This document shows positions 22,757 through 34,361 of a stretch of DNA of 64,000 bases, one piece after another. Position 1 is the stretch's first letter. Each line of letters begins with the position of its first letter. A model generated the notes under the pieces. That model saw nothing but the letters and a program-made list of their open reading frames with translations, did no database searches and had not been told where the DNA came from. Both the position numbers and the translations under genes were made by a program. The stretch covers positions 1,165,316 through 1,229,315 of the forward strand of contig BCKK01000004.1 of NCBI GenBank assembly GCA_001600615.1, given 5' to 3'. Source of the stretch: Dioszegia crocea. Taxonomy: Eukaryota > Basidiomycota > Tremellomycetes > Tremellales > Bulleribasidiaceae.

Positions 22757-23342
22757 AGAGGCTCACGGAGGACTCAGGCGACGACGGACCTGAGGCGGAA
22801 GAGATCAAGGAAGAGCCGAGACGCAAGTCCACGCTGGCCATGAAGGAGGATGCCGCTAGAAATTCAAGGACACGAACTTGAGATATTGAGCTCCCCGTAC
22901 GCGATGCCTGAGGCTTGAGACCGGAGGTCCAGATTCCTGTCAGAAAACTTGTATTCCATCTAGATACGACCATCTTTTATCAATATCTAAGGATTATCCC
23001 ATCTTATCAACGCTACATACCCGATTACATGCCAGTGTCCGTCGGGAGCATATCTATCGGCCGGATTCGGGTCCGATGATCCGAGCCGACCCTGAAATTC
23101 TCGTGACTAGCGTCGAATCTCTTATCAGATTATGGACCCCCCTTATGTCCCTTGGGTCCAGCGCCGTGTCGTCCCTTGCCCTGCGCCTCCGGCTCACGCG
23201 CCCACTTTCGCCGCAACAGAAATGTCAGACTTCGGCCGACCTGATAGAGGAATTTTTCATGCGCGGATCATCGGGTTACTCGTTCGTATATTACTGCTGA
23301 CAGGCTTCCCCCTTCATCCTCGACTCTTATCGAATAATCAGT
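22757..23342 (+). other. Intergenic region; first 125 bp may be coding tail
   Basis: About 590 bp. The first part keeps an open, acidic frame (KRLTEDSGDDG..) that would extend the previous gene if a frameshift were corrected. The rest is the promoter of the transporter gene; it contains no other gene. Confidence 0.35.
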
Positions 23343-25503
23343 ATGCCTGCAGACGTTAAAGACCCACGCTATGCGGCCCGAGATGCCGCAATGGTCACCG
23401 ACGAGAAGCTACAGAGGACTCGATCTCTGAGCGGAAAAAGCAGCAACGACGAGACTGCTCGGTCAGACGCTACCCCCATCCTCCCCCGTCAGGCTGGTGT
23501 GACTGAGCACAGCGGCATGATGGACGAAAAGGATCTCGACAATATGCCTGACGAGGCTGCTCAACGAGCAGTGCCCATGCGACACATCCCTCGCAAGTAC
23601 CAGATAATGGCATTTGCCATGATCATCTTCTTCAATACCAGTTCGTCGTACTCTGAAAGCACTTTGAGCCCGCTCAAGTCTATCATCAGGAGCGAGATGA
23701 ATATCACGAGTGAGTTTTCGAATCTAAACTATATCATGACTTAGGCTGACATGGCAGATGCACAGTACGGTGTCATCTCGTCCGCCTCCAGTCTCGCGAA
23801 CACTATCCTCCCAGTTCTCGGTGGTATTGGTAGGTCCGGCTCTGCTGAACGAGTGGGGTATGTACTGAGCCTTCAGGTATCGACTACTGGGGCTCAACCT
23901 ATGCAGCAATCATCTGCTCGGTGTTCATCATGGTCGGCGCTATCGTTTCTGCGGCCGTACGTCCTTGTTCTGTCCCACTGCCCGAGATGTCAGCTGACCT
24001 TTTAGGGCGCTAGCACAATGCAGTTTGGCCTGGTCGTAGCTGGTCGCATCATCCTCGGCTTTGGGTCCATGGTCATCGAATCTGCCCAGCTCAAGCTATA
24101 CGCACACTGGTTTCAAGGGTCTCATCTCGCTTTGGTCATCGGCCTTGATCTTGCTTGGAGCAGGGTCATCAGTGTCATCGCTCGGACTTCCGCTGTCCCC
24201 ATGTCCATGTTGAACGGCTGGTGGGGTTGGGCATTATGGTGAGTCTCTCTGTCATCTAGGAAGGATTGATACCCAGCTAATCTCGCTAGGATTCCCGCTT
24301 TCACCACCGTTGCCAACTTCCTCATCTGCGTCGCGTATTGGGCATTCGAAAGACGCCTACCCAAAGCCTACCGCCCACCACTCGGTAAGAACGCTCATTT
24401 GGTCGAGGGAACTTTGAAGAAGACAATCAACTTCAATACGCTCCGCAAGCTGTAAGCAAGCTTCATTGGAGCGACGTGGAATCAGAAGCTGACATACACC
24501 TACCACAGTCCGGTCTTCTTTTGGATCTTCGCTGGTACCCGTGAGTCAACTCCGAGCGCATCGTAGTTCACCGTTGATGATTATAGAACTGTTCCAAACT
24601 TCCTGTATCGGTGTCTACAGTATCAACCTCGCGGACATCCAGACCCAAACTCGGGGTACTTCCGCCTTGGCAGCAGGCTATAACTCGTCCCTGCAGAGCG
24701 TAGTCCCAATCGTCCTGATCCCACTCATTGGCGCCTTCTTTGACCGATGGGGTATGCGCATGTTCTTCAGTAAGTTCTCGCGACGCACGACCTATCACAT
24801 CCAGGCTGACCTGTAGTCTCGTGGACGGCTATGCTCTACGTGATCGTCTTCGGACTCATCGGCTTGACTAAAGTCCACCCCATCGGCCCTATCCTCCTGA
24901 GCTCTTTCGCTTTGTCTACCTACGCCATACCCCTCTCGGCTTCGATCCCGGTCATGATCGGTGACGATGCTTTGCTCGGAACTGCCATTGGTGTCTGGAA
25001 GGCTTTCGTAGGTTTTGCCGTGGCGGAGTAGACTGCCAAGCTGACCTAAATAGGGTAATGGAGGTATCATCGTTTTCGATATCGCTGCCGGAGCGATCGT
25101 GCGTTTCCTCCTGTACAAGCTCAGTGGGTTAAGCTGACCCCATCTAGCAAGACCGATCCGGTAATAACTCCTACACCAATGTCATCATCCTCTTGATGGT
25201 GTACAAGGGCATGCAGATCTTCTTGCCGTTCGGATACGACTGGCTCGACGGCAAGTGGCTAGGTCACTCGCTTCGGAAGGGCGAGAAGGAGAGAGTTGCC
25301 CTTCGAGACAAGGTCAAGGCGGAAGGTATCGAGCTGAGGGGATGGAGGCCGTCAAAGTGGGGCATGTACATCGTCATGGGGGAGCTAGTGGCATTGACTA
25401 TTACCGCTTGGGCTGTAAGTTACGATCTGTCCTGTCGTCATGTTAAAAAATGGGCGGATGCTGATCATGACAGGTTTATATCGTCTATTCGCTCGGCAAA
25501 TGA
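23343..25503 (+). CDS. Major facilitator transporter, MFSD1-like
   Basis: About ten exons run from ATG 23343 to the stop at 25501-25503. A hydrophilic N-terminus of about 80 residues precedes twelve predicted helices. Family-typical motifs include YGVISSASSLANTILPVLGG (helix 2 region), VAGRIILGFGSMVIESAQ, then KLYAHWFQGSHLALVIGLDL, and INLADIQTQTRGTSALAAGY in the second half. The order and motifs match MFSD1-type solute carriers: lysosomal in animals (dipeptide export), vacuolar or plasma-membrane in fungi. The final exon VYIVYSLGK closes helix 12. Introns of 45-60 nt with CTGAC branch sites interrupt nearly every helix loop. The substrate cannot be told from the sequence. It converges with NTE1 across about 150 bp. 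Confidence 0.85.
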
Positions 25504-25656
25504 GACATCAGATGCGTAGGCAACATTATTAGAGTATCGTTAGAGTCTGGAAACAAGGATATATATCTGGGCAGATGAGAGTGCTCCTTGACCGCTTTGA
25601 GCCACCGGTCGAGCAAATCAGATCATTCTGCCCAAACACCCAAGTCCATCAATTCC

Positions 25657-28600
25657 CTAGATAGACATCCTCCTCAGCCTGTTGCCCTTCCGAATGGCCG
25701 TCGCGCCCTTAGCATCATCCACTAGTCCCGTAGGCAGTACGCCCTCCTCTTTCCACTTCCTCAGCTGCTCCCTTCCAGCCTCGAGTCCCACCTTCAGAAC
25801 TTCGGGGAAGCTCTTGAATCCGCCTAGAGTGTCGAATTGCTGGACGGGCATGGCAATGTACAGGCACCCTGGACTAGCCTTGGCATCCTCCAGTGTTTTG
25901 TATGACGAGACGTACGCCAGCCGAGAAGAGACCTCCGTCATCGACAGCACGGATCGCTTATAGAATGGATTGAAGCGGTTTAGGAGGATCCACCATCCTG
26001 AGACAGAGTCGCCGTAGTTCCGAGGAGAGGTATCGTCGAGTCCGCCGACATCGACAACGATGATGTCTCGGATTCCGGCTGATTGGAGGGGTCCGATAGG
26101 GGTGTTGTCCATATAACCGCCATCGACGAGTACTGCTGATCAGCGAGATGCGAGGGAGCGGAAATAGCCAACTGACAATTTCCGTTATCTGAGAAGGGCG
26201 GTAATAACCCGGCTAATGTCATACTTGCCCGCACATATCGCCATGCGTATCCCGTCCTGTGAATCTCCATACGCGAATGAGTGATGTTGGTGGAGTTGGC
26301 GAAGAAGGGGATCCAGAAGTCTTCGATGTGGGTATTGTAGAAAGCTTTGTCTGGGCGGGTTAGCTCACATTCCGTATGCAATTCACAAGATGACTCACAT
26401 ATTCCTCTATCTGAAATAAGTCAGCAGTGTCCCAAGGAAGATTGAGAACCAAAATAACTCACTAAACTCATGGCCCGTCGTATACGCTGCGAATGGATAC
26501 GTGACATCGCTCAATATCCTCCATACACTCCCCATTCTCCCCGCAAACTGCTTAGTCCGTCCAGTAGTCTCCAGCAAATCCGTCTCGCGCGAGTATAACC
26601 CACCGACAAAGCTCCCAATCGAGCATCCGGCAATCGCATCGATCGGGATCCCAAATTCTTCCAACGCCTGCAGCATCCCGATATGGCTGATACCCCTCGC
26701 ACCACCTCCACCTAGACATAATCCGATAGACTTGCCGCATATCCGCCGGGCTATACGTGCAAAGTCGTTAAGATGTGGCGGACGGCGTGGTCGGCCAATC
26801 GGTCGAAGACCTCTATAAGCCTTCAAGCGAGTTTTGACCTCTTCCCGCAGATGCTTGAAAGCAGCAATGGCCGCCGGGTCATGGATAGTAGTACTGGTCT
26901 TATGGGGAATGATAATGCCTGGTAACTCGACATGATGGTGCGCGTGTACCCAAGGGCGATTGATAAGCCAGGGTCGAGTTGAGCCCGGAGCGACGGTCCG
27001 TTCGTCATGGAGGAGAATCAACTCCTTCCTGGCGGTGGTCTTGGTGGCCAGCATGAGCTTCTCGTACTCGCCGATAGCCGGATCATCACCCATGGCCAGG
27101 ACGAGGACAAGGTCCGCCTGCCGTATACACGTAAGTGTCCATTGACTAGCGGGTGGGGTGTCCGCGACATACAGCACCGTACGATGATGCTGTTCCTGAT
27201 CCGCCAACCAGCCCGCGATCTTCAATTTACCGATCCGGGCAAAAGCGTGTCGGCCCAGATGCCGCATGACGGTTCCTTGGTCGAGATACGACGTGGTGGC
27301 TCCAAGCTCCTCGAGGCTGGTTTTGAGCTTGCCGGCGAATTGCGCAACGGGGACATTCCGATTCGCACCGAGGATACAGACAGTTTTTAGATTCATGTCT
27401 TTCGTGTGGCCCCCGGAGGGTCCGCCAGCTGCCGAGGTTGTAGGGTGGGATTGCTCGCCGACAGCTCTACGAACTCGGCCAGCGATGAGGCGGAGGAACT
27501 GCACGGTCGTAGCAGGGTGGCGGGTGCTGATGGCGTCAAAGAGGGCAGCAGGGATTCTGACCAATTCAGAGTCTCGAATAGCGTGAACTGTCTCGGACCT
27601 GTTCACGCCAGTGATGACTTCGAGTTCACCGATCGAGTCGCCCTGACCGTGCTCGCGGATAATTTCGGTATTTTCGCCTTTGATCACCATTGATCTCAGG
27701 CGTCCATCTGGGATGTATTAGCTTTCGACCTCAAGCAGAAAGCTCGTCCCCTGGCTTACTGATGACAATGTAGAAGTCGGACGATCTATCTCCCTTCTCA
27801 TATAGCACCTCCCTCGCACCGAGCTGTATCCAATCCAGGGCCGCGTCGATATGTAGCACCAATGGCGACAACAGGCTCATGAGTCGTTTCGCCAGGGTAA
27901 GAAGCACGATCGGCCTGCGCTCAAGGATCCGCTCCAGTGCATGGTTTGGCAGGTATCCGACATAGCAGTCCGTCTTAGCGGTGATGGTGACGTATGAGTC
28001 CGTGTGGCATAGCGAGGAGAGATAGCCGGCCAAACCACCCGGTTTGACAGTGAAGAGGGGCTCGTCGGTTGATGATGGTGATGACTGAGAGGGCTTGTGA
28101 GGGGTTTGGGGATCATCGTGGCCTAGAGCAGCACCGAAGGGGCGGCTGTTTGGATTGGATATCGAGGGATTCGGCAATGATGTGGGAGAAGCTCCGTGTC
28201 CCGGAGAATCGGAAGGGAGGGAGACCTATGAGTCAGCTCATGACCAGTACTATTCCGATACGCTAGCTCACCTCCAAGAACCCATCAATCACATAATACA
28301 GGCCCGGACACTTTTCACCGCCCTTGACCAGCGCCGTCCCCTTCTTGTAGTAGAGAATCTCCACATGACCCTCCAGATCCCTAAGCACATTCCTCTCTCC
28401 GCCAAACGCACTGCTTTCTTGGATGCTAGCCGAGACACTACTCGCATCTTCGTCATTCTTCACCTTCATCACCGCCTCCCTCAGCATCCCTCCGAGCTGG
28501 TTGTCATTATGATTTGACGCGTTCATCATATCGAGCACATTCCCAAAGTGGCCTTTGCCCTTGCCGGCCACGTGAGGCGGGAACATCGGTGAGTTGGGCG

Positions 28601-30916
28601 TGGAGAGTGCCGAAGCTGATACGGAGGGTGCGAACGAAGATCGGCCGCCGAAAGTATCGTGATGGTGTACAGGAGTTTCCGCTGGTTGGGGTTGGACTAA
28701 ACCGATAGATTTGGCGATACAGTTCAGGACAGCCTCGCGGAGCTCATACTCGTTCTCCAGTCGATCCGGGGTAACTTCCACTGCCGCCGCATTGGGTTTA
28801 TAGCTGCCCGACAACGATCCCGTCATCCTTCCTCTCCAAGTGTCAACTCGGGGCAGACCTGGAGTCTGTGCCGTATGACGATAGTATGCACCGCCATTGT
28901 CGTCTGCGCGCGTCGCCCGGGTCATGGCCAGATCACCAGCTGCGACCTGCTTCCGCATCGCCGAGGTTCGACGGACGAAAGCGCTAGTGTGTCTGGCGGC
29001 AGTATCGGGACTGAAGACGGAGGGTTCGGGAGGGGGTACGCCCTGATGCGCCAGATGTTCGGCGGCTACAGCTTTGGCTGACGGGAGTTCTCGATCAGAG
29101 ACTGCGGGTGTCATGGAATTCTTCGGAGTGAATGATGGAAGAGATGGTGCTCGCACGGTAGGGCTGGCCGGCACGTAGTTGAAGTAGTCCTTAGATGTCT
29201 TATCGGGGCTTCTTTTGCGCGGAGAGGAGTTTCCGGATATTAAATCGTGGGCACCAGGGTGGACTGTCGGGTGAAACCGCTCGCGAAGGGCCTGCATCCC
29301 ACCACCGGTATAGAATGCTCGGGGAAGAGGGTGAGAGACCAGTGCGTTGAGTGATGATTCCGATCGCAAAATCTCACGAGTGAGACCCAGGAATTTATGC
29401 GCTACAGTCATCAGCTTATCATCCGGTGTTGCCGGATCTGCGAAAACTGACCAGTCATAAATGTCACCCGGCTGAACCGTTCCAGAACCACCTGGACAAC
29501 CGTACCGCTTGCCTTGGGATACTTTCTCGTGAGTCTCCGGAACGCCTCTGCAGGTATGACAGCCAGTGTGGTATCTACCGTCGCTCGCGCAATCGTTCCT
29601 TTTAGCGCGGCCGCGCCGGAAGGTTGAGAAGTAGGTCGAGGCCGGATCGGAGGAGGGATATCGGGCATCCGACGCGGACCGCGCGCAGCTGGAGCCGACC
29701 GATTTCTGGCATGTGCTCGAGGAGATGAAGGGAAAGAAGCGGGAGGAAGGGGAATATCGGAGGATTGTAAGGGGGAAATGACGGGTGACGGAGATTTCGT
29801 ACCGGGGAGAGAGGCCGACAGTTCCCCAGATGGCGAAAGTCTATCGTTGGCTTCATCACCTTCCCTTATCGTACTCCCCAATGAGCTGGATCGAGGTCGA
29901 GATGGTCGAGTGAGCGTAGGTCCAGAGATCATGTCTGGCGAGACACTCATTCCGACGTCGAGTTGCGAAACGTCCGAGTTGGCCCTACTGGTTTTGGTCC
30001 GCATCTTCGTCTGAAGCATATTCTCCTGCTCCTCATCCTCACTATCCGACCGCTCGACGATATCTTCGTCGCCATCGGTCGATGATGGTGTATCCCAAGC
30101 GAGTTTGATATCCTCGGTGAAGAGGTTCAGGATGGAAAAGAGGGATGAAAGGGTCCCTCCGGTAGAGACTTCGTTGAGGAGATGATACCCGTTGAAGGCT
30201 TTATGGCTGCCTAGACCGAAGGGATCTGGTGAAGGAGGTTGCGAAAGAGCACTACTTGTCGAAGGTGCAAACTACCTCATCAGAATCTACCCCTGGACCG
30301 ACGGATACACTCACAACCTGAACTTTGCCTTCTACCACACACCAGAAATCCCCGTTCCCAATTTCCAGTGTATCCCCCGCTGCCAACCTCCGTGTCTGAA
30401 GATGTCTCGACAATTCATGAAAGACGGGCTTTTCCAGATACCCAAATATTCTTATCGCAGATAAGAAATCGTCGAGGTAATTGTGAAAAGCGGGCGTACG
30501 CCTTTCTCCAGCTTCGCCCAAGTCTAAATCGGGGAAATCGGCAGGGATACTTGTTGGTGGTGGAAGAGGGAGGGCGTGTTCTTTGAGTTGGGTGTAGCGG
30601 GCAAGGTAGCGGTACCGGATGAAGAAGAAGGCAACGCCGGCCGAAGCTAGGAATAGCGTTAGGAGGACGGGGAAAGTTAGGGAGATGGTGAATGAGTATT
30701 GAAGCATTCGGACTATCATCCTGTATCGTGAGCGTGACCCTGGCCCCCTGGCTTTATGTCAAATCTAATTTACCCTGGGAGGGTGATGGTCACCCATCCA
30801 ACTAGTCTCCTGAAGACTCCAAGGACATAGAGAAACGCCTTGATCACTGCGACGGCAAGGGCGACGAGGGGGTTGCTCGGGCGCGAATCCACCTCAAGGG
30901 GCAGTTCCAGCGACAT
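25657..30916 (-). CDS. NTE1: Lysophospholipase NTE1 (neuropathy target esterase family)
   Basis: A large gene, about 1,550 residues, in at least nine exons. The first exon (from ATG 30916) supplies a hydrophobic segment ([17 protein letters not shown]) and joins, through GTAAAT..ACAG, to [20 protein letters not shown], giving the N-terminal membrane helices. Three cyclic-nucleotide-binding-like domains follow: around [40 protein letters not shown]; and [17 protein letters not shown] with [12 protein letters not shown]. The patatin domain has the [14 protein letters not shown] oxyanion loop, the GCSIG nucleophile elbow and the catalytic Asp in [10 protein letters not shown]. The ER enzyme deacylates phosphatidylcholine to glycerophosphocholine. 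A low-complexity Ser/Pro block lies between CNB domains 1 and 2, as in other fungal NTE1. CACGTGACGTC lies 135 bp upstream of the start. Confidence 0.93.
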
Positions 30917-31372
30917 GTTAGCAGCTCTCTCGGGCCCAAGGCTATGGCCGGGCGTCTATGGGTTCGACGGAGACGATTTGGCTGTGATGGTGTTGCCTGA
31001 GAACGTTCGACGCAAAGCTGGCCGCATGAACGCGAGGGTTTTACTTTGGGCACGTGACGTCCTGACTGAGCCATCGATGTTCGATCGCAATGAAATCATG
31101 TCTTTGGGCCGAGTATACAAATAAGGACAGGCAGATAAAGAGGTCCTACTTTGCCCTTTTGTAGGTGGTCACAGTCTAGCAGGACTGGAGTAATCTAATC
31201 ATCCGACGGCCATACCAAGTCAGACCACATTCCCCACCGGCGAAGAAGGGCGAAGAGGTCTTTTCGAACAAAGTGTAACATCATGAGTGTACAGGTTCTC
31301 TATTCGTGAATTTCGCTGTTCGACAGCGCGCTCAACCTCGTCAATCTCGTTATATCGAGTGACCTAGTGACT
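30917..31372. promoter_or_regulatory. NTE1 promoter / 3' flank of BAP31-like gene
   Basis: These 456 bp lie upstream of NTE1 and downstream of the next minus-strand gene. They hold CACGTGACGTC at 31051-31061, combining an E-box and a CRE-like half site. Other frames here look like chance. Confidence 0.45.
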
Positions 31373-32469
31373 CTAGTCCACCCGTTTGTTCGATACATTG
31401 CCAGTCTACGCAATCAGTCGGAAGTTCCACGCTCAAGGAACTATCAACTCACAGCCTTGTTGTGCTCATCCGCAAGTCGGTTGTACTCCTTGTTCTGTTG
31501 GTCGGCCTGCTTCTTCAAGGTGTCAAAGTCCCTTTCGCTCTTGTTGCTCCCGTCCAATTCCTTCTGCAGCTCGGTAATCCGCTTGCGCAGCTCCTCGGTC
31601 TCACCAGTCACGCCGGACTGCTTGGAGGTCTTCTGCTGCAGCGCAGTGAAGGCTTCCTGGACGTGGATGAAATCGAGGATGATGTAGAAGACTCGGGCAA
31701 GGATGAGGGAGAGGAAAAGGGTGGCGCCGGTGAGGTACACTAGGGGGTCAGCTGGGACTTCCAACTCCTGGACGTATATGGCAGCTTACAGTTTCGCTGA
31801 GCGTAGAATCGTCGGGCAGCGCTGTAGGATTAGCTCAGAGCCTGCCCCTGGACATGCAGGATACGAACTAGTTGGTCTCGGTGCGCACATCGGTCATCTC
31901 AGTCTTGGCCTTGGCGGCCGCGCCTTCTTGGGCGATTCTGACCATTCGCTGGAGAGCATCCACGAAGAGGACGGCCACAAATCTGCAAGTCGTCAGTACT
32001 ATCCAATCTAGAGGGGCAACGTAGGACATACATGAACGTTATTTTGAGCTGAAGAAGTCAGCATCTGTATTTCGCAAGCTTAGAATGTAAGGCTAGGCAC
32101 GACATACCCCATATTGGATCTTAGCAATCTACAGATGTCAGCTGATAGTCGGACCAAAGGAGGTCCTTGCAAACTCACGATAGGGTTCTCGCTGAGGAAG
32201 TGGAACAGCCTTGAGTCTGTCAGCACAGCACACATTCCGCAGACATGAGCTGAGCCTACCTCTTGCGCAAAGTGAAAGGCATGGGGCAGACAATGGTCGC
32301 GAACAAGCTTAGCTCAGACATGAGCAGAGCAAAGCAGACTGAGGCATCAGTAGTGAGCCTGAGAATGGGGTCTGCTGGAGGCAGGCAGACGAACTTGAGT
32401 AATACAGCTGAAGGGGTCAGCTGTGCTCGGGCTCACGGCACAGAGAGGGGGGTATGGACATACCGTCAT
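31373..32469 (-). CDS. ER membrane protein of the BAP31/Yet3 family
   Basis: A minus-strand gene with many short exons. Exon 1 is only ATG-ACG (32469-32464) before GTATGT; the next exon is the short LYYS. The later exons give ICFALLMSELSLFATIVCP, PFTLRKRLFHFLSENPIIAK, a helix with VDALQRMV, a NLYLTGATLFLSLILARVFY helix and a coiled coil (KRITELQKELDGSNKSERDF). This is the BAP31/Yet1/Yet3 layout: three N-terminal helices and a cytosolic coiled coil that act in ER export of membrane proteins. Reading straight on stops after NKAVS at 31444. Splicing a 47-nt intron there adds TGNVSNKRVD and stops at 31373, placing a basic pair near the C-terminus as in ER-retrieval signals. I prefer the spliced version, with moderate confidence. 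Confidence 0.85.
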
Positions 32470-32822
32470 TTTTATTGAGGCTGCCGGGTGTGTATAGCTA
32501 AGGGTGTATTGGTGTTCTTAGTTTGTTGAGTGAGATTGAGACTGTTGAATAGAGGCTGTTTTTGGTGGATGGAGGTATGCCAGCGCGTCATCTCGATACG
32601 TCATACATGAAAGTGCCACATTGCCATAACCCCGATAACGCCCAGGGCTCAGTACTCAGTCCTTTGTTTGGCCCTCGGCCCGCTCGCCTCCCTCCTAATT
32701 ACACTATACAATCCTCCGCTTCAGTAGCATTCCCGAAAACGCCTGTGACGCGCGACTAGCACGCCGAGCCTGAATGAGGCTCAGTTTCCACACGACACGC
32801 TAAATTGAGTTTTCTGACCATA
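32470..32822. promoter_or_regulatory. Divergent promoter region, BAP31-like / CID gene
   Basis: A 353-bp interval between divergent starts. No gene is supported. Confidence 0.4.
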
Positions 32823-34330
32823 ATGAGTGACCTCAAAGTGAGTCTCTTTCAAATTTTCTTTCACCCACCTTCTGCTGAGCCACCCGTGCTGACGATCAGG
32901 CCACCTTCGCTACCCTACTCGACCAAACAATCACCGCTCCACGCCTCTCCGGCTCCAAAGTCCAAACACTAATCACTCACTCTCAAACCCTAACGGCGCA
33001 AAATTCCGATACCGAGGTAGTCACGACTTTCTACCGCGTTAACTCGGGTCTCCTCCCTGCCAGTTCCGCCCGAATATCAAGTCTATACGTCTTTGATGCG
33101 ATTGCACGCTCGGCGCGGAAAGATGCCGATAAGGAGAAGGAAAAGGGCAAGGCGAGGGAGGGAAGGGGCATGACGGGACTGATTACGAAGATGGAGGGTG
33201 TGGTGGATGCATGGGTGATGGGAATGGTGGATGATGGAAAGGGCGGTGTGTGGGTGGAAGGCAAAGTGAGTTGTGTTTTCAATTTCTGTCTAAGGCATGA
33301 TTGTGAAGGACAAATAAACTGACTTTACCAGGATAAGATTCGGAAAATCCTCGATATCTGGCGAAAAGGGTCGACGTTCCCTCAGGCTACTCTCGACCGA
33401 CTTCAAAGCCGACTAACAGCCTCGGATGCTGGACCTAGCCGACTTGCGACACCGTTGGCGGGTTCAAATGGATACCCCGGGCCGAGTACTACTCCACCGG
33501 GTACACCGCCGGCGCCAACGTTCTCGCCAGTCCTACCTCCGCTTAACGTTTCAGCGTCTGGTGATCCGAGATTGAAATCGATAGGTGAATTTCTGCCCTT
33601 TCTGTTTCTGGCCCTTCTTTACTCTTTATTTCCGGGGGCTTTCGACATTCTCGGCTGGCTCTGCTCGTCATCTTATATCGTACCATGATGACGCGCTCGA
33701 TACGCGAAACAGGTAATGTATCCAAGGGATCACTAATCAGCTAGAACAGTTACAGTGTATATACTTTCACGCCATCGGAAATCAAAAGAGGAAGAAAAAG
33801 AAAAGAGGCATCCCACCCCAACACGACAAATTGGCATGCATCCCCCTTTGCGCAGAGATGGTTCATCCATAATGGCGCATCATCCGCAGCACCTGTGAAT
33901 CTGCTTGCCGAGTGCGAAGGTTGCTCTAGGGATCTTGTGGTATTTGAAAGAAGGACCGAGGGCGCGAATTGGAAGTAGGGATGGCTACGTGCCAACGAGT
34001 TTGGAGGGATGCCCGGCTGGCTAGACGCCCAAAGCTACATCACTAGCAAGCTCCTCTTTTCTATCTTCTTCCGCTGTGCACGGACTCTGTTGTGACAAAA
34101 CGTAAAATGGACATGAGCTGAGACGTATCTTTTCCCCACCTCCCCGATTTACACACCCACAACAAACACCCCATCGAACTCTCAACCTTACTTCATCCTT
34201 CCTTCCTCTCCTATCGACACGCCAACAGCCCTACCCCCCTCTGCCAATCCTCCGAGCGACTCCGCCGCCTCGCAAAACCTCCCGCCCGAGATTCTAAAAC
34301 TCCTCGGAATCCAAAATGCAACAGCTCAGT

Positions 34331-34361
<31 letters not shown>

